DNA of 16,975 nucleotides from Candidatus Atribacteria bacterium (GTDB taxonomy: Bacteria; Bipolaricaulota; Bipolaricaulia; UBA7950; UBA9294), in NCBI GenBank assembly GCA_004525685.1, contig SPBW01000029.1, forward strand, positions 1-16,975. The letters run 5' to 3'. The notes under the pieces are model-generated. The model searched no databases, was not told the DNA's origin, and worked only from the letters and a program-made list of their open reading frames with translations. The first letter of the stretch is position 1, and each line of letters opens with the position of its first letter. The position numbers and the translations under genes were made by a program. Shown here in pieces: positions 14,602-16,975 of the stretch.

Positions 14602-16157
14602 CCGCACTGACATTGCATGCCCCCGTTCTCCTCATTGCCTTGCCTCTCTTGGGAGCGTTCGCAACGCCCCTGATCGGCAAGCTCGGCAAAGGAGCGCGGA
14701 ATACATTTGTTGGATTGATCGTTCTTGCCGTGGCGGGGCTGGCTTCATTACTCGCCGTTAGCGTGTTCGGAGCAGGTGGCGTTCCGACAGTCTACGAACT
14801 GGGCGGCGGAACCTTCACATTCCCGCTCTCTGGCGGGCAAGTGCCGATCCGCATCCTGTTCGAGGTCGATGGCATGAGCGCGTTCATGGGGCTGATTACG
14901 GCCTTGATCGCCCTTACCAGTGCCTTCTTTAGCTTCTCGTATTGGAGGGAACGATCCGGCGGCGACCTGTACTTCAGTCTGTTCCTCCTCCTGACTGCTG
15001 GCATATTCGGCATGGTGATGACGGGCGACATGTTCAACTTCTTCGTGTTCCTGGAAATCACCTCCATTGCCGCAGCCAGTCTTGTTGGCTTCCGGGTATG
15101 GCGGAAACAGTCACAGGAAGCTGGTTTTAAAGTCATGGCCATGTACACGCTGTCCGGCTTGTTCGTCCTGCTTGCCATCGGCCTCTTGTACGGCCAATAC
15201 GGACACCTAAACATCGCCGCTCTGGCCAACAGCCTTCAAGGCAGCCTGACAGACATGATTGCCCTAGGGCTCTTGTTGACGGGTTTGGCTATGAAGGCAG
15301 GGGCGGTCCCCATGCATATGTGGGCACCTGACGCGTATGGCGAAGCGCCGGCACCGATGTCGGCGATTCTGGTCGCGAATTCACAGGCCAGTCTTTATGG
15401 ACTATTTCGCATCCTGTTTACGCTCTACGGCGTGACCGTCAGCACAGGCACCATGGGGTGGATCCTCATCGTTCTTGCGCTGTTGACGATTTTCGTCGGC
15501 GTCACCATGGCACTCATTCAGAGTGACCTCAAACGGCTGGTCGCGTTTGGTGCCGTGTCCCAGATCGGCTACATGCTTCTGGGTGTCGGTGTTGGACTGG
15601 CCGTGATGGCCACCAAGCCGGAATATGGTTTGGTTGCCATGCAAGGAGGCATCTTCCATATGCTCAATGATGCCGCTTGCGTAGGCCTCTTGTTCTTTGC
15701 TTCCGGTGCTGTGATTCGAGCAGCCGGAACACGGGATCTCAATCAGATGGGCGGTCTCGGCCATCAAATGAAATGGACGAGCATCTTCTTTGCCATCGGC
15801 GCAGTCGCCCTGGCTGGCGTTCCTCCGTTCAATGGCTTTGCTTCCAAGTTCTTGATCTACGAAGCATCGTTCAAGCTGAGCCCGTTCCTGGCTGTCATTG
15901 CCGTTCTGTCGAGCATTATGTTGTTGGCTGTATTTGTGAAGGCGTTCCAGGCAGCATTCTTGGGACCTCGATCGAATGCATCGGCCCACGTTTCCGATCC
16001 TTCGCCAGGCATGATGGTGCCAATGGCGGCACTGGTGTTGGTCATCATCGTATTCGGGTTGTTCCCCGGATTCTTCGTCGACCACATCGTGACGCCGGCA
16101 GCCAAGGCGCTCTGGCTCGGACGTGATGCGTACATCAACGCGGTACTGGGAGGCTAG
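14598..16157 (+). CDS. mrpD: MrpD/NuoN-like ion-pumping subunit (MbhH position)
   Basis: A 519-residue, roughly 14-helix protein of the NuoL/M/N-MrpA/D family, the main ion-translocating subunit of the operon. Expected charged residues are present: E153 in VFLEITS (helix 5), K233 in AMKAGAVPMHMWAPDAYGEA (helix 7), K312 in QSDLKRLVAFG, H354, and K417 in FASKFLIYEA (helix 12). These form the proton half-channels in complex I and Mbh. Length is normal for MrpD/MbhH. The ATG lies in an ATGA overlap with MrpC, with AAGGAGCTGAAGGG just upstream. It is the only large antiporter-like subunit here: no MrpA follows or precedes, as in mbh operons and unlike complete mrp operons. E. coli NuoN-like pumping could be considered, but the Mrp neighbours decide for MrpD/MbhH. 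Confidence 0.95.
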   Translation: MTALTLHAPVLLIALPLLGAFATPLIGKLGKGARNTFVGLIVLAVAGLASLLAVSVFGAGGVPTVYELGGGTFTFPLSGGQVPIRILFEVDGMSAFMGLITALIALTSAFFSFSYWRERSGGDLYFSLFLLLTAGIFGMVMTGDMFNFFVFLEITSIAAASLVGFRVWRKQSQEAGFKVMAMYTLSGLFVLLAIGLLYGQYGHLNIAALANSLQGSLTDMIALGLLLTGLAMKAGAVPMHMWAPDAYGEAPAPMSAILVANSQASLYGLFRILFTLYGVTVSTGTMGWILIVLALLTIFVGVTMALIQSDLKRLVAFGAVSQIGYMLLGVGVGLAVMATKPEYGLVAMQGGIFHMLNDAACVGLLFFASGAVIRAAGTRDLNQMGGLGHQMKWTSIFFAIGAVALAGVPPFNGFASKFLIYEASFKLSPFLAVIAVLSSIMLLAVFVKAFQAAFLGPRSNASAHVSDPSPGMMVPMAALVLVIIVFGLFPGFFVDHIVTPAAKALWLGRDAYINAVLGG

Positions 16158-16159
16158 CG

Positions 16160-16501
16160 ATGAGTGGACTATCTTCCGGCTTCGGCGTGTGGAATCCCAT
16201 TGCCTGGGCCTTGCTTTTCGTTGGCATCCTGGTGGTGTCCTTCATTGTGCGTTCATTTGGCAACAAGGGCTACAAGCGTGGGACAGGACAGACGAAGGTC
16301 TTCTTGTCTGGTAACGATGAGCCCGAAGCGTCTGGTGGACTCCACGTTCGTGGAGATCACCTGTACTGGGGGATGGTCGATGGACTGTCCGCCTATTACA
16401 GGCGCGTGAAGGCATGGCATACCGGTATCCTCTCGGACTATGCAGCATGGTTCATTGGGGTGCTGGGATTGGTGTTCGTTATTCTCGTATTGGCTAGGTG
16501 A
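16160..16501 (+). CDS. mbhI: MbhI-type linker subunit with two membrane helices
   Basis: A 113-residue protein with a helix near 13-30, a polar middle and a second helix near 96-112. In the Mbh complex, MbhI resembles the C-terminal end of NuoL, with two membrane helices joined by a lateral helix that ties the antiporter and hydrogenase halves together. The middle part here (KVFLSGNDEPE at 46-56 and DGLSAYYRRVKAWHTG at 74-89) is compatible with this. Identification rests on position between MbhH and MbhJ, size and topology, more than on a strong motif. ATG 16160 has GGGAGG about 6 bases upstream and is separated from MrpD by two bases. It is annotated in some genomes only as hypothetical or hydrogenase-associated. 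Confidence 0.8.
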   Translation: MSGLSSGFGVWNPIAWALLFVGILVVSFIVRSFGNKGYKRGTGQTKVFLSGNDEPEASGGLHVRGDHLYWGMVDGLSAYYRRVKAWHTGILSDYAAWFIGVLGLVFVILVLAR

Positions 16502-16506
16502 GCGAC

Positions 16507-16947
16507 ATGGCACTACCACGTTCTTTTAAGCGGGCGCTGTGGGTGTTCCACGTTGCCACAGGGTCATGTAACGGTTGTGATATCGAAATCGTGGCAGCAC
16601 TCACGCCACGATACGATGTGGAAAGATTCGGAATCATGCTCACGGGTACGCCCCGCCATGCAGACGTCTTGCTGGTCACCGGTCCGGTGACCAAGCCGAT
16701 GCTGCCGCGGCTCAAGCGGATCTATGAGCAGGTACCCGATCCCAAGGCAGTCATTGTTGTCGGCGGCTGCGGCTCAACGTCCGGCGTCTTCTACGAGTCG
16801 TACAACGTCGTCGGCCCGATCGATGAAGTGATCCCTGTCGATGTCTACGTGCCGGGGTGCCCTTCGCGTCCTGAAGCCATCATTGACGGCGTGGTCAAGG
16901 CGGTAGCCAAGTTGGAGACATTGGAAAAATCGGGGGTGGGCGGATGA
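16507..16947 (+). CDS. mbhJ: NuoB-like small [4Fe-4S] subunit of an Mbh-type complex
   Basis: A 146-residue iron-sulfur protein of the NuoB/[NiFe]-hydrogenase small-subunit family. The four cluster cysteines are C21 and C24 in GSCNGCDIE, C88 in GGCGSTSG and C118 in PGCPSRPEA, giving a proximal [4Fe-4S] site. The CxxC spacing is that of group 4 hydrogenases and MBS complexes, not the adjacent cysteines of complex I NuoB. The cluster should pass electrons from ferredoxin-fed subunits to the catalytic site of the large subunit, which lies beyond the window. ATG 16507 is chosen because AGGTGAG lies 5 bases upstream; a GTG at 16498 overlaps the MbhI stop as GTGA but has no ribosome site. The gene overlaps the next one as ATGA. 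Confidence 0.92.
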   Translation: MALPRSFKRALWVFHVATGSCNGCDIEIVAALTPRYDVERFGIMLTGTPRHADVLLVTGPVTKPMLPRLKRIYEQVPDPKAVIVVGGCGSTSGVFYESYNVVGPIDEVIPVDVYVPGCPSRPEAIIDGVVKAVAKLETLEKSGVGG

Positions 16948-16975
16948 ATGTAGAGAACATCTTTACCTCATTCAA
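16944..16975 (+). CDS. mbhK: Start of next operon gene, probably NuoC-like (MbhK); cut by window end
   Basis: Only ten codons (MNVENIFTSF) are inside the window. The ATG at 16944 overlaps the MbhJ stop as ATGA, with GGGGTGGGCGG just upstream as a ribosome site. In mbh operons the gene after mbhJ is mbhK, a NuoC-like (30-kDa) subunit. The name rests on position alone, since the visible residues are too few to classify. Confidence 0.5.
   Translation, partial: MNVENIFTSF

Overview
The window holds twelve complete protein genes and the first codons of a thirteenth. By eye the base composition is moderately GC-rich (a rough estimate in the mid-50s percent). Codon use looks similar throughout, and I see no transposase, integrase, tRNA, rRNA or CRISPR array. 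The organism is probably an anaerobic bacterium with an outer membrane. This rests on a bacterial alpha-2-macroglobulin, a long protein whose middle part looks like an outer-membrane beta-barrel, and a ferredoxin-linked Mbh/Mrp-type respiratory complex like those of Thermococcales and some deep-branching anaerobic bacteria. Lineages such as Bipolaricaulota/Acetothermia or Thermotogota-like anaerobes would fit, but the sequence alone does not settle the phylum.

Left part (1-7252). About 600 bp without a convincing gene leads into a 2012-residue secreted alpha-2-macroglobulin (605-6643). It has four N-terminal Ig-like domains, an intact CxEQ thioester and two striking tryptophan clusters. Its stop codon lies four bases from the end of a convergent gene (6648-7052, minus strand) for a small protein made of two ACT domains, probably an amino-acid-sensing regulator. 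A 200-bp divergent intergenic region follows. It holds two palindromes, one of them a close match to a CRP-family operator.

Middle (7253-11989). One very large gene encodes a 1578-residue exported modular protein. In order it has two NEW3-like Ig domains, a region of about 440 residues rich in amphipathic beta-strands, two transthyretin/SdrD_B-like domains and seven tandem PKD domains. Most of the modules carry aspartate-rich loops of calcium-binding type.

Right part (12139 to the end). A tightly packed operon starts after a 149-bp leader. Its order is MrpE, MrpF, MrpG, DUF4040 (MbhD), MbhE, MrpB, MrpC, MrpD, MbhI, the NuoB-like small subunit MbhJ, and the first ten codons of the next gene (probably MbhK). 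Eight of its gene junctions are 4-bp ATGA overlaps. This matches mbhA-K of the membrane-bound hydrogenase (group 4d) and not a stand-alone Mrp antiporter, because a full-length MrpA is absent and an iron-sulfur subunit follows directly. The expected complex takes electrons from ferredoxin, reduces protons (or, in the related MBS complex, sulfur compounds), and uses its Mrp half to exchange Na+ and H+. The catalytic large subunit lies beyond the window, so hydrogenase activity itself cannot be confirmed here. I see no sequence evidence that the envelope genes and the respiratory operon share a function.
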